Shown here one piece after another: positions 32,421-39,970 of a stretch of 42,698 nt of DNA. The stretch covers positions 224,608 through 267,305 of the forward strand of contig NZ_SMRP01000011.1 of assembly GCF_004353915.1 (NCBI RefSeq), in the 5' to 3' direction. The notes under the pieces were generated by a model. That model had not been told where the DNA came from. It saw only the letters and a program-made list of their open reading frames with translations, and searched no databases. Within the stretch, counting starts at the first letter, position 1, and each line of letters opens with the position of its first letter. The DNA comes from Paraburkholderia silviterrae. Its GTDB lineage: Bacteria > Pseudomonadota > Gammaproteobacteria > Burkholderiales > Burkholderiaceae. A program made the position numbers and the translations under genes.

Positions 32421-33038
32421 ATGAACAGAAGACAATTTCTTGCGGCCGGCGGCAGCGCCGCCGCTTCGCTGGCGGCGCTGGCGGGACTCCCGGCGCTGAG
32501 CGCCTGCACGGTGACAGGTTCCGGCAGCAGCGGCAACACCGCCGAAGCCGCACAAGAGAACGCTCGCCGGCGCCGCGAGATCGATGCCGATGTCGATGCG
32601 GCACTCGAGCGCCTCTATGGCACGGTGAAGGGCTCGCGCGAGCTGATCGGCAAGTCCAGCGCCGTGCTCGTGTTTCCCGACGTGGTCGGCGCGGCCATTG
32701 GCGTGGGCGGCCAGTACGGCCGCGGCGCGTTGCGTGCCGGCGGCCGCACGGTAGGCTATTTCAGCACGACGGCCGGCTCGTTCGGCTTCCAGATCGGTGC
32801 GCAGTCACGCGCCATTTACTACGCCTTCATGACCCAGGGCGCCGTCGAACGCTTCAAGCGCAGCAGCGGCTGGAAGGTGGGGGCGGACGCCTCCGTCGCG
32901 CTCGTGAAGATGGGCGTGAACGGTCAGGTCGATTCGTCCACGGCCGTCAATCCGATCGAGGCCTTCGTGCTCACCAACGCCGGCCTGATGGCCGGCGCCT
33001 CGCTCGAAGGCTCGAAGGTCTCGCGGCTGGATTTGTAG
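32421..33038 (+). CDS. SYLF/Ysc84-domain lipoprotein with Tat-like signal
   Basis: A 205-residue protein. The N-terminus MNRRQFLAAGGSAAASLAAL has a twin-arginine-type motif (RRQFL) and ends in the lipobox LSAC, so it appears to be a Tat-exported lipoprotein. The mature part is the SYLF (Ysc84, DUF500) domain: SRELIGKSSAVLVFPDVVGA, AIGVGGQYGRGAL, GYFSTTAGSFGFQIGAQSRA, GWKVGADASVALV, GLMAGASLEGSKV. SYLF domains bind phospholipid or actin in eukaryotes; bacterial members are often general stress or envelope proteins. The ATG at 32421 is taken; the in-frame ATG at 32403 would add six residues. It lies 22 bp after the NlpD-like gene, hence in the same transcript. Confidence 0.88.
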   Translation: MNRRQFLAAGGSAAASLAALAGLPALSACTVTGSGSSGNTAEAAQENARRRREIDADVDAALERLYGTVKGSRELIGKSSAVLVFPDVVGAAIGVGGQYGRGALRAGGRTVGYFSTTAGSFGFQIGAQSRAIYYAFMTQGAVERFKRSSGWKVGADASVALVKMGVNGQVDSSTAVNPIEAFVLTNAGLMAGASLEGSKVSRLDL

Positions 33039-33125
33039 TGGCGGGGGGCGCTTAGATCATCGAGGTCATGCGGGCGCGGCGCGCGAGTGTGTCGCGCCTC
33101 GCCTTGCCCTCGCTCTCGCCGATTT

Positions 33126-33920
33126 CTACCACCCCCATTTGCGCACGGCAAACGCTCGGCCGTTGAACGACACCTTCGTTTGCGCGGCCACGTTCGCGGG
33201 AATGCCCGGGAACGCAATGCCGCTTTGCGCTTCGAGATCGCGCACCGAGCGGACCTCGTAGCGATCGGCGCTCGCGTTGTCGGCCACGATGGCGAACGCG
33301 AGCTGCTGCGAGGGCACGTACACCACCTTGAAAATCTGCGTGGGCACCAGCACGCGCGACGCGCCGATCGTTTGCAACTGCGCGCCCGAAAAGAGCGGGC
33401 CGGTCACGACATAGGCGTCGCCGTACTTCGTCGCGAGCTTGCGCACCGCCGTTTCGATATGCGACCACAGGCGCTGATTGTTCTCGCGGTTCTGCGGCAC
33501 CACGTTCGCGAGCGAGAACGATTCGGCCATGGCCTGCGGGTTCCAGCGGTTGCCCGCGGGACTCATGTGGCCGCGGTCGAAGCCGCTGCGCTTGTAATCG
33601 GCGAGCGTCGCGCCATCGCCTTCGGGCAAGCGGTCGTCTTCGAAGAAGCGGTTCGTGCGCGTCATGTCCTTCGCGGCTTCGAGGTGATCGCGCGTGATGT
33701 GCTCCGCCGACCAGAGCGGCCCGTGCGTGACGCCCGAGTGCAGCACCACGTAATCGGAATAACAGAGCATGTGCGTCTTCGGCGCCATGCGCTGGTTGGT
33801 CAGCGTGGGGAACTGGCCTTCGGGAACGAACTGGGCACAGGCGGGCGCGGCGGGTGCGGCGGGTGCGGCGAACGCATGGCCGGCAAGGGCCATGGCAAGG
33901 CAGGCTAACAGCTTCTTCAT
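33126..33920 (-). CDS. Secreted DNA/RNA non-specific endonuclease (NucA/NUC1 family)
   Basis: A 264-residue protein with a Sec signal peptide (MKKLLACLAMALAGHAFA). The beta-beta-alpha metal nuclease domain has the active-site motif FDRGHMSPAGN with catalytic His. It also has the downstream metal-binding motif SLANVVPQNRENNQRLW. An upstream in-frame extension to 34058 lacks a ribosome site, so the ATG at 33920 is used. Such nucleases degrade DNA and RNA outside the cytoplasm, for nutrition or defence. No immunity protein gene is obvious next to it, as expected for an exported enzyme. It is convergent with the SYLF gene. Confidence 0.9.
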   Translation of the reverse strand: MKKLLACLAMALAGHAFAAPAAPAAPACAQFVPEGQFPTLTNQRMAPKTHMLCYSDYVVLHSGVTHGPLWSAEHITRDHLEAAKDMTRTNRFFEDDRLPEGDGATLADYKRSGFDRGHMSPAGNRWNPQAMAESFSLANVVPQNRENNQRLWSHIETAVRKLATKYGDAYVVTGPLFSGAQLQTIGASRVLVPTQIFKVVYVPSQQLAFAIVADNASADRYEVRSVRDLEAQSGIAFPGIPANVAAQTKVSFNGRAFAVRKWGW

Positions 33921-34080
33921 CGGCAAATTCGGCAAATCGGCGAGTCGGGAATGGCCAGGGAGCGCACAAGACGCGCGTGTCGCGCGCGCATTGTCGTGTT
34001 CCTGAAAGGACATGAAAGGGCGTGAAAGTATAGCGGGCGCGATCGCGCACGGCCACATCGAGCAGAGGCCGCATGGAATG

Positions 34081-34128
34081 CCGATCGAGACGCCGACTCA
34101 GACGCCGATCGAGACGCCGATTGCGATG
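34081..34128. repeat. 12-bp tandem repeat, about four units
   Basis: Units CCGATCGAGACG (34081-34092), CCGACTCAGACG, CCGATCGAGACG and CCGATTGCGATG (to 34128). The first and third are identical. It lies upstream of the nuclease gene start, in intergenic sequence. Confidence 0.8.
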
Positions 34129-34210
34129 ACGCCAGCGCATGCCGACGACGGGCGCCGGCAATGCGAGCGCTCACTCACGCGCCGCGCGTGCGTTCAAAGC
34201 GCGCGAGCCA

Positions 34211-34244
34211 AAACAAAGCGGCGCCGCCGTAATGGCGACGCCGC
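34211..34244 (-). terminator. Terminator for the leftward 119-residue gene
   Basis: An 11-bp stem with one mismatch (34218-34228 with 34234-34244) and the loop GTAAT is followed on the minus strand by TTTGTTTT. It lies 53 bp beyond the stop of the gene at 34297-34656. Confidence 0.65.
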
Positions 34245-34296
34245 ATCATGGGAAGAGGGACGGAATGAATAAGCGCGCCGGCCTGGCGCGGCGCCG

Positions 34297-34656
34297 TTAG
34301 CCTGCGAACAGCGCGTTTTCGGCGTGGACCATCTTCCGGTCCACGGCCTGCAGACGCCATTGACCTTCCATCGGCTCGTGCGATGTCTCGCACGACCACG
34401 TGGCGTCGCCGTGTGCCGAGCTGATTTCCTGGCGGCGGTTCACGTGAAGGCCGCGCAGGGTGCAGAGGGGGGAATTGTCGAGCGGCGCGCACAGCGCCGT
34501 TACACCGTTTGCATCGCGCATCTCGCCCCAGGCAGGGAGGTCGATGCCTTCGTGCGACTCGCGCGACCAGCGTTGCTGGTCAGTGTCGAGCCAAAGCACG
34601 GCGTAGTCATGGTTGACGGTCGGGTCAGGGCCGTTGATCAAAATGGTCAATCGCAT
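34297..34656 (-). CDS. Protein of unknown function (119 residues)
   Basis: The sequence starts MRLTILINGPDPTVNHDYAV and continues LWLDTDQQRWSRESHEGIDL. It has several Trp and His residues, three Cys (LCAPLDN, LCTLRGLH, WSCETSHEP) and ends in HAENALFAG. No signal peptide, membrane helix or known motif is seen. The ATG at 34656 has the site CGGAG six bases upstream, and the in-frame extension beyond it is not coding-like. A hairpin terminator follows. The compact Trp/Cys-containing sequence looks like a genuine folded protein; I do not recognise the family. Confidence 0.65.
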   Translation of the reverse strand: MRLTILINGPDPTVNHDYAVLWLDTDQQRWSRESHEGIDLPAWGEMRDANGVTALCAPLDNSPLCTLRGLHVNRRQEISSAHGDATWSCETSHEPMEGQWRLQAVDRKMVHAENALFAG

Positions 34657-35010
34657 GTGAGCTCCGAAAGGGCGTCGAATGGGCGCGCCGGGCGGGGCGC
34701 GCGAATCTGGCCGAAGTCTTAGTGTAGGACGATTGGAACCGGGTTCAAGGCGTTTATACATATATTGAGACAGGTCCGCCGTATGCGCTGGCCACATAAG
34801 GGTTCCCGCGCGTGCGGCACGGCGTCGCCCGGGCGGCCGACCGGCCGGTTGGGCGACGGGCTATCGGCGGGATTGAAAATCACAATTGGGAACGCAAAGG
34901 ACATTTCCTAGATTGATAGAGCGGCGTAGTCCGCACTCATGTTCTGCTGCACCGCACGAAGATGCGCAGCGCCGCGTCCCCCCAAATCCGGAAGATTGAA
35001 GGAGGCATAG
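34657..35010. other. 354-bp divergent gap before the rubrerythrin gene
   Basis: Contains no gene that I can support. It includes the candidate rubrerythrin promoter (34886-34914) and the promoter of the leftward unknown gene. A short AT-rich run, TTTATACATATATTGAGAC, lies at about 34753-34771 and may supply a -10 element. Confidence 0.45.
34886..34914 (+). promoter_or_regulatory. Candidate sigma-70 promoter of the rubrerythrin gene
   Basis: TTGGGA (34886-34891) and TAGATT (34909-34914) are spaced by 17 bp; each matches four of six consensus bases. It lies about 97 bp before the ATG at 35011, in an AT-richer stretch. No clear OxyR- or Fur-type dyad was identified. Confidence 0.35.
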
Positions 35011-35433
35011 ATGGCACAGCTCAAAGGCTCGAAGACGGAACAAAATCTCAAGGACGCCTTCGCAGGCGAATCGCAGGCGAACCGCCGCTACCTCTATTTC
35101 GCGGCCAAGGCCGACGTGGAAGGCCAGAACGACGTCGCCGCGCTGTTCCGCTCGACCGCCGAAGGCGAAACCGGCCACGCGCACGGCCACCTCGAGTATC
35201 TGGAAGCCGTCGGCGATCCGGCCACGGGCCTGCCCTTCGGCAGCTCGCGCCTGAACCTGCAGTCGGCGATCGCGGGTGAAACGCACGAATACACCGACAT
35301 GTACCCGGGCATGGCCAAAGTCGCGCGCGACGAAGGCTTCGACGAAATTGCCAACTGGTTCGAGACGCTCGCCAAGGCCGAGCGCAGCCACGCGAACCGC
35401 TATACGAAAGCACTGGAAGTGCTGGCCGACTAG
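35011..35433 (+). CDS. Rubrerythrin-family diiron protein lacking the rubredoxin domain
   Basis: A 140-residue four-helix ferritin-like protein. The N-terminal KGSKTEQNLKDAFAGESQAN and the paired ExxH-type motifs (GETGHAHGHLEYLE; AGETHEYTDMYPGM; AKAERSHANRYTKA) give the diiron ligands. Classical rubrerythrins of about 190 residues reduce peroxide with electrons from a C-terminal rubredoxin domain (CxxC...CxxC). That domain is absent, so an external electron donor would be needed. The start has GAAGGAGGCATAG, a strong ribosome site. It is followed 143 bp later by an Fe-S oxidoreductase gene and then DUF3501; this trio suggests a shared redox role. Confidence 0.93.
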   Translation: MAQLKGSKTEQNLKDAFAGESQANRRYLYFAAKADVEGQNDVAALFRSTAEGETGHAHGHLEYLEAVGDPATGLPFGSSRLNLQSAIAGETHEYTDMYPGMAKVARDEGFDEIANWFETLAKAERSHANRYTKALEVLAD

Positions 35434-35576
35434 GGCCGGCCGCATACGGCCTGCGCGGGCATTCGCGCGGGCGCCTGCACGCCGCGCGCGGCAAGCGCCC
35501 GCGCGCGTGCGCTCGCGCGTGTCGTCGCGCGAACGCTCCCTTATAACCAGAAGAAACAACTAGAACTGGAGACGTC

Positions 35577-36926
35577 ATGCCCCACAAGGAAGGCAGTCTC
35601 GAAGCGCCGACTCGCCACCCGCTCGACTGGCGATCCGACGCGTTCTACGACCAGGCGCAACTCGATACCGAGCTCGCCCGCGTATTCGACATCTGCGCGG
35701 GCTGCCGGCGATGCGTCTCGCTGTGCGGCGCGTTTCCCGCGCTCTTCGATCTCGTCGACGAAACCGATAGCGGCGAAGCCCACGACGTCGACAAGGCCCA
35801 ATTTCCGAAAGTGGTCGACCAGTGCTATCTGTGCGACCTCTGCTACATGACGAAGTGCCCCTATGTGCCGCCGCATCCGTGGAACGTGGATTTCCCGCAT
35901 CTGATGCTGCGCGCGAAGGCCATTCACTACCGCAACGGCGAGGTGCAGTTGCGCGACCGCGTGCTCTCGAACACCGACGCGCTCGGCCATCTCGCGGGCA
36001 TCCCGGTGGTTACCCAAACCGTCAACGCCGTGAACGGCACCAAGGCGATGCGCGCCGTGATGGAAGATGCGCTCGGCGTGGACCGCCACGCGTGGCTGCC
36101 GTCGTTTGCCACGCGCAAGTTCCGCAGCGCGGCGCGCAAGGCTGCGGCCAGCGAGGTGCGCGACGGCGAGCGCACGCCGGGCAAGGTCGCGATCTACGCC
36201 ACCTGCTACGTGAACTTCAACGAGCCAGGCATCGGCCACGATCTGCTGGCGGTGCTCGATCACAACGCCATTCCCTACGTGCTGATGAAGAGCGAGGCGT
36301 GCTGCGGCATGCCGCTGCTCGAACAGGGCAACCTGGAGGGCGTGGCGAAGAAACAGGCCGTGAACATGCCGGTGCTCGCGCAGTACGCGCGCCAGGGCTA
36401 CGCGCTGCTTGGCGCGGTGCCGAGCTGCGTGCTGATGTACAAGCACGAGCTGCCGCTGATGTTTCCCGACGACGCCGACACGCGCGCGGTGAGCGAAGCG
36501 TTCTGGGACCCGTTCGAGTACTTCGTGGCGCGCAATCGCGACGGCCTGCTCAAAACCGATTTCCGCACGCCGCTGGGCAACGTCTCGTATCACGTGCCAT
36601 GCCACGCGCGCGTGCAGAACATCGGCCGCAAGACCTCCGACCTGCTCTCGCTCGTGCCCGAAACCAAGGTCAACGTGGTTGAGCGCTGCTCGGGGCACGC
36701 GGGTACGTTCGGCGTGAAGAAGGAATTTCACGCGATGGCGATGAAGATCGGCACGCCCGTGTTCAAGCAAATGGCGCAGGGCGAGCCCGATTTCATCTCC
36801 TCCGATTGCCAGCTCGCGGGGCATCACATCGAACAGGGTATCGACGAGAACAAGCTCGGCAACGCGCAGGGCGGCCCGCCGCTTGCGCATCCGCTCACGC
36901 TGCTGCGCCGCGCTTACGGAATTTGA
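35577..36926 (+). CDS. GlpC/HdrD-like Fe-S oxidoreductase (heterodisulfide reductase-related)
   Basis: A 449-residue protein. The ferredoxin-like N-terminus carries two 4Fe-4S motifs, CAGCRRCVSLC (about 40-50) and CYLCDLCYMTKCP (about 83-95). Two CCG-type domains follow (SEACCGMPLLEQG; HVPCHARVQNIGR with ERCSGHAGTFG). This layout is that of GlpC and the HdrB/D-related oxidoreductases, which pass electrons between quinone or a flavoprotein and a partner. No dehydrogenase subunit is adjacent; the rubrerythrin upstream and DUF3501 downstream are its neighbours, so it may feed electrons to the rubredoxin-less rubrerythrin (inference). The ATG at 35577 has the site CTGGAGACGTC. Confidence 0.92.
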   Translation: MPHKEGSLEAPTRHPLDWRSDAFYDQAQLDTELARVFDICAGCRRCVSLCGAFPALFDLVDETDSGEAHDVDKAQFPKVVDQCYLCDLCYMTKCPYVPPHPWNVDFPHLMLRAKAIHYRNGEVQLRDRVLSNTDALGHLAGIPVVTQTVNAVNGTKAMRAVMEDALGVDRHAWLPSFATRKFRSAARKAAASEVRDGERTPGKVAIYATCYVNFNEPGIGHDLLAVLDHNAIPYVLMKSEACCGMPLLEQGNLEGVAKKQAVNMPVLAQYARQGYALLGAVPSCVLMYKHELPLMFPDDADTRAVSEAFWDPFEYFVARNRDGLLKTDFRTPLGNVSYHVPCHARVQNIGRKTSDLLSLVPETKVNVVERCSGHAGTFGVKKEFHAMAMKIGTPVFKQMAQGEPDFISSDCQLAGHHIEQGIDENKLGNAQGGPPLAHPLTLLRRAYGI

Positions 36927-36927
36927 T

Positions 36928-36943
36928 GAGGATAACCATGTAA
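36928..36943 (+). other. Start-stop minimal ORF (ATGTAA) with ribosome site
   Basis: GAGGA (36928-36932) is followed five bases later by ATG at 36938-36940 and immediately by TAA at 36941-36943. It sits just after the Fe-S oxidoreductase stop (36924-36926) and 54 bp before the DUF3501 start. It could be chance, a decayed start, or a start-stop element stalling ribosomes. Confidence 0.4.
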
Positions 36944-36997
36944 ATTGGCTCCGGCGTATCGGGTCGGGCCGAATTACTCACGCATGAGGCACACTTG

Positions 36998-37579
36998 ATG
37001 ACGATCGCAAGAAATTCGCTGCTCTCGCTGGAAACCTATGCAAAGCAGCGCACCGAGATGCGCAACCGCATCATCGAGCACAAGAAGCGCCGGGCCGTGG
37101 CGCTGGGCAATCACCTCACCTTTCTCTTCGAAGACGAAGCGACGATCCGCTATCAGATCCAGGAGATGCTGCACATCGAGAAGATCTTCGACGAAGAGGG
37201 CATCCAGGGCGAGCTCGACGCCTATCTGCCGCTCGTGCCGGACGGCAGCAACCTGAAGGCGACCCTGCAGATCGAGTACGAAAACGAGATCGAGCGGCGT
37301 GCGGCGCTTGGGCGGCTCATCGGCATCGAGGACCGTGTATTTCTGCAGGTGGACGGCGAGCCGCCCGTCTACGCCATCGCCGACGAAGACCTCGAGCGCG
37401 ACAATGCCGAGAAAACCTCGGCTGTGCACTTCGTGCGCTTCGAGCTCACGCCGGAGATGAAAAAGCGCCTGCGCGAGGGCGCTGCCCTCACGATCGGCTC
37501 CGATCATCCGAACTATCGCGTGCCGGACCAGGTCATCGGCGGCGAGGTGCGCGAATCGCTCTTGAGCGACCTCCGTTGA
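36998..37579 (+). CDS. DUF3501 family protein
   Basis: A 193-residue protein. It begins MTIARNSLLSLETYAKQRTE and contains MRNRIIEHKKRRAVALGNHL then TFLFEDEATIRYQIQEMLHI, all typical of DUF3501. A later acidic/basic domain reads VHFVRFELTPEMKKRLREGA and GSDHPNYRVPDQVIG. No enzymatic motif is known for the family. It commonly follows a rubrerythrin and an Fe-S oxidoreductase gene, as here, so it is probably part of that redox module. The ATG at 36998 has GAGG eight bases upstream; an in-frame TTG at 36995 is less likely. Confidence 0.9.
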   Translation: MTIARNSLLSLETYAKQRTEMRNRIIEHKKRRAVALGNHLTFLFEDEATIRYQIQEMLHIEKIFDEEGIQGELDAYLPLVPDGSNLKATLQIEYENEIERRAALGRLIGIEDRVFLQVDGEPPVYAIADEDLERDNAEKTSAVHFVRFELTPEMKKRLREGAALTIGSDHPNYRVPDQVIGGEVRESLLSDLR

Positions 37580-37592
37580 GACCGCACGCGCC

Positions 37593-38054
37593 TCACACGT
37601 TCTTGCGGTACATGACGAAGCCCGGCTTTTCGGCGACGCCGTCGTAAAGGCGCATCGCCGTGTGATTGGTCTCGTGAGTGTGCCAGTAGACGCGCGCGGA
37701 GTTCGAAGCCTTCGCGTGCGCATAGACCGCTTCGATCAGCGCGCGGCCCACGCCCTTGCCGCGCGCGTCCTCGCTCGTGAAGAGATCCTGCAGATAGCAG
37801 ATCGGGCCGTCGAGCGTGGTGCTGCGGTGATAGAGGAAGTGCACGAGGCCGACCACGCGCTCGCCTTGCAGCGCGACGAACGCGTGCATGGGCTCGTAGC
37901 CGTCGAAGAAGCGCATCCATGTGGTCTGCGTGAGCGCCTCGGGCAGCGCGGTCGGGCCGAAGCGGCCGTAGAAGCGGTTATAGCCGTCCCAGAGCGGGCG
38001 CCATGCGTCGTAGTCCGCAGGCGTGACGGGGCGTACGTGGATCGTCGTGCTCAA
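37593..38054 (-). CDS. GNAT-family N-acetyltransferase
   Basis: A 153-residue protein with the GNAT fold: IHVRPVTPADYDAWRPLWDG, motif A as LQDLFTSEDARGKGVGRALI (R/QxxGxG/A acetyl-CoA loop, RGKGVGRA), and the C-terminal MRLYDGVAEKPGFVMYRKNV. The acceptor substrate is unknown. The start codon is TTG at 38052-38054, supported by AAGGAGA with six bases spacing; an in-frame extension upstream to 38288 lacks coding character. It is convergent with DUF3501, and followed upstream by a small membrane-protein gene on the same strand. Confidence 0.9.
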   Translation of the reverse strand: MSTTIHVRPVTPADYDAWRPLWDGYNRFYGRFGPTALPEALTQTTWMRFFDGYEPMHAFVALQGERVVGLVHFLYHRSTTLDGPICYLQDLFTSEDARGKGVGRALIEAVYAHAKASNSARVYWHTHETNHTAMRLYDGVAEKPGFVMYRKNV

Positions 38055-38104
38055 ATTCGTTCTCCTTGGTTTCGTGTGTTCGTATCGGCGCCGACGCGCT
38101 AGTG

Positions 38105-38362
38105 TCAACGCTTTGCCGCGCAATCGGTCAGTGTTTCGAGTGCCTGCTCGCGGCGCCTTGCATCCTGGGCGTGCAAGGCGCTCGCGGCGTCGCCCGCACA
38201 GGCGCGGTACGCTTCGCGCGCCAGCGCAGCCGGGTCCGCACGCCAGTACGCCAGCGCCACAAGCCCAAGCGCGATGACGATCGCCCACGCCGTGCGCGTG
38301 CCGGCGTGACGGCGGCGAGGCGCCGTTTGTGCGCCGCTTGCGGCGGTGGGCGTAATCTCCAT
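38105..38362 (-). CDS. Small single-helix membrane protein of unknown function
   Basis: An 85-residue protein. An Arg-rich N-terminal segment (TAPRRRHAGTRT) precedes one hydrophobic helix (AWAIVIALGLVALAYW, about 26-41). A C-terminal Ala/Asp/Arg helix with two Cys (YRACAGDAAS, TLTDCAAKR) completes it. The positive-inside rule places the N-terminus in the cytoplasm, leaving the C-terminal 40 residues in the periplasm. The ATG at 38362 has GGAG eight to nine bases upstream. It is 50 bp upstream of the GNAT gene, same strand. It is divergent from the MocR gene and shares its control region. Confidence 0.6.
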   Translation of the reverse strand: MEITPTAASGAQTAPRRRHAGTRTAWAIVIALGLVALAYWRADPAALAREAYRACAGDAASALHAQDARRREQALETLTDCAAKR

Positions 38363-38398
38363 GGCATTCTCCACTCGAAGACAGGCATCAGCGTAAGC

Positions 38399-38439
38399 GT
38401 TTTGTGGCACCATTGTTAGTCCCACTCAAGCCACAAAAC
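38399..38439. promoter_or_regulatory. Candidate MocR operator: perfect 10-bp inverted repeat
   Basis: GTTTTGTGGC (38399-38408) is exactly complementary to GCCACAAAAC (38430-38439), spacing 21 bp, immediately upstream of the MocR start at 38454. Such separated half-sites fit autoregulation by a dimeric MocR-type regulator. It also lies 37 bp before the leftward small membrane-protein gene. Confidence 0.5.
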
Positions 38440-38453
38440 ATGGAGCCACGAGA

Positions 38454-39941
38454 TTGGACTACGCGCTGATGATGTCGGCTTACGAGCGCCGTGCGCGCGC
38501 GAGCGCGTCGCGACGCCTCACGCAACAGGACTTGCTCTACGAGAGCTTGCGCCGCGCGATTCTCGACGGCGATATCGTCTGCGGCACGCGCCTCGCTTCG
38601 AGCCGCACGCTGGCCGAGGAGCTTGGCATCGCGCGCAATTCGGTGCTCTACGCGTATGAGCGGCTGGTGGAGGAGGGTTTTGTCACGGCCACGCGCCATG
38701 GCTCCATCGTCAACCACGTGAAGCCCGCGGCTGCGCAGCCGGCCGCGCGCGCGGAGCCGCGCGAAGACACCGCGCGCCTGCTCTCGCGCCGCGTGCGCGA
38801 GCTGCCGCCGCGCCGCGCGTCGGGCGACGCGGCAACGGCGCTGCGGCCCGGCACGCCCGCGCTCGACGCCTTTCCGCTCGCGCAGTGGCGCACGGCGCTC
38901 GAGCGCGCCATGCGCGAGGTGGACGCGAGCGAACTTGGCTATGGCGACAGCGCGGGCCTGCCGGCGTTGCGCCACGCCATCGCGCAATACGTGCGCGTCT
39001 CGCGCGGCGTGCGCTGCCGGCCTGACCAGGTGTTCATCACGGACGGCACGCAAACGAGTCTCGACCTTTGCGCGCGCTTTTTCGCGGACGCGGGCGAGCG
39101 CGTCTGGATCGAGAATCCCGGCTATATGGGCGCGCGCGTGAATATGCAGGCGGCGGGGCTCACGCTGGTGCCGGTGCCCGTGGACGCCGCGGGCATGGCC
39201 GCGCGCGAAGAGGACTGGCGCGAGGCGCCGCCGCGTCTCGTGTATCTCACGCCCTCGCATCAATATCCGCTCGGCTGCGTGCTGAGCCTCGAGCGGCGGC
39301 TCGCGCTGATCGAACACGCGCGCGCGTGCGGCGCTTGGATCATCGAAGACGATTACGACAGCGAGCTGCGCCACGACGGCCCGCCGCTGCCGTCGATCCA
39401 GGGCCTCGCGGACGACACGCCCGTGATCTATCTCGGCACCTTCAGCAAGACGCTCTTTCCGGCGTTGCGCATCGGCTTCATGATCGTGCCGCGCCAGGTG
39501 GTGGCGCAGGTGGCGACGGCGCATCGCACGCTCATGCGCCAGGGCCGCGTGGCCGAGCAGGCCGCGCTGGCGGATTTCATCGAAAGCGGCCGCTATGCGC
39601 GGCATCTGCGCCGCATGCGCAAGCTCTACGAAACGCGGCGCGATGGCCTCGTGGCCGCGATCGAGAAGCATCTGGCGGGGCTCATCACGGTGTCCGCCGA
39701 CGCGGGCGGCATGCACCTGAGCGTGCGTCTGGACGCGCCGCTCACCGACGTGGCCGTGAGCGAGGCGGCGCGCTCGCACGGCCTCGCGCTTTCGCCGCTC
39801 AGCGCGTTTTGCCTCGACGGCCCCGATGGCCGCGAGCCAGTGCGATACAACGGCTTCCTGCTCGGCTATGCAGAGGCCACGCCGGAGGCGTCGGATGCGC
39901 TCATGGCGACGCTGGCGGGGGTGTTGAGGGCGATGCTTTAG
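38454..39941 (+). CDS. MocR/PdxR-type transcriptional regulator with aminotransferase domain
   Basis: A 495-residue fusion of a GntR-type winged helix (about 22-93: TQQDLLYESLRRAILDGDIV, RTLAEELGIARNSVLYAYER) to a fold-type I aminotransferase domain. The PLP site is visible: GYGDSAGLPALRHAI, VFITDGTQTSLDL, IIEDDYDSELR (Asp) and GTFSKTLFPALRIGF with the Schiff-base Lys332. MocR proteins sense PLP-linked amines and regulate amino acid, polyamine or vitamin genes. It is convergent with two PuuB-like oxidases. The likely start is TTG at 38454, because GGAG lies eight bases upstream; the first in-frame ATG is at 38469. Confidence 0.93.
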   Translation: MDYALMMSAYERRARASASRRLTQQDLLYESLRRAILDGDIVCGTRLASSRTLAEELGIARNSVLYAYERLVEEGFVTATRHGSIVNHVKPAAAQPAARAEPREDTARLLSRRVRELPPRRASGDAATALRPGTPALDAFPLAQWRTALERAMREVDASELGYGDSAGLPALRHAIAQYVRVSRGVRCRPDQVFITDGTQTSLDLCARFFADAGERVWIENPGYMGARVNMQAAGLTLVPVPVDAAGMAAREEDWREAPPRLVYLTPSHQYPLGCVLSLERRLALIEHARACGAWIIEDDYDSELRHDGPPLPSIQGLADDTPVIYLGTFSKTLFPALRIGFMIVPRQVVAQVATAHRTLMRQGRVAEQAALADFIESGRYARHLRRMRKLYETRRDGLVAAIEKHLAGLITVSADAGGMHLSVRLDAPLTDVAVSEAARSHGLALSPLSAFCLDGPDGREPVRYNGFLLGYAEATPEASDALMATLAGVLRAML

Positions 39942-39970
39942 TGTGCCACGCAGGATTGCTGAGTGGTCCT

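Larger units (their letters stand above)
33921..34296. other. 376-bp gap between the nuclease and a leftward unknown gene
   Basis: It holds the promoter for the nuclease gene (not resolved), a 12-bp tandem repeat (34081-34128) and a terminator hairpin at 34211-34244 for the gene to the right. An 86-residue plus-strand frame (34012-34272) includes the repeat as PIETPTQTPIETP, but it has no convincing coding character or ribosome site. Confidence 0.5.

Noticed and set aside
34012..34272. 86-residue plus-strand frame over the 12-bp repeats
   Set aside because: Its PIETPTQTP segment is simply the repeat translated; no start signal or family is seen.
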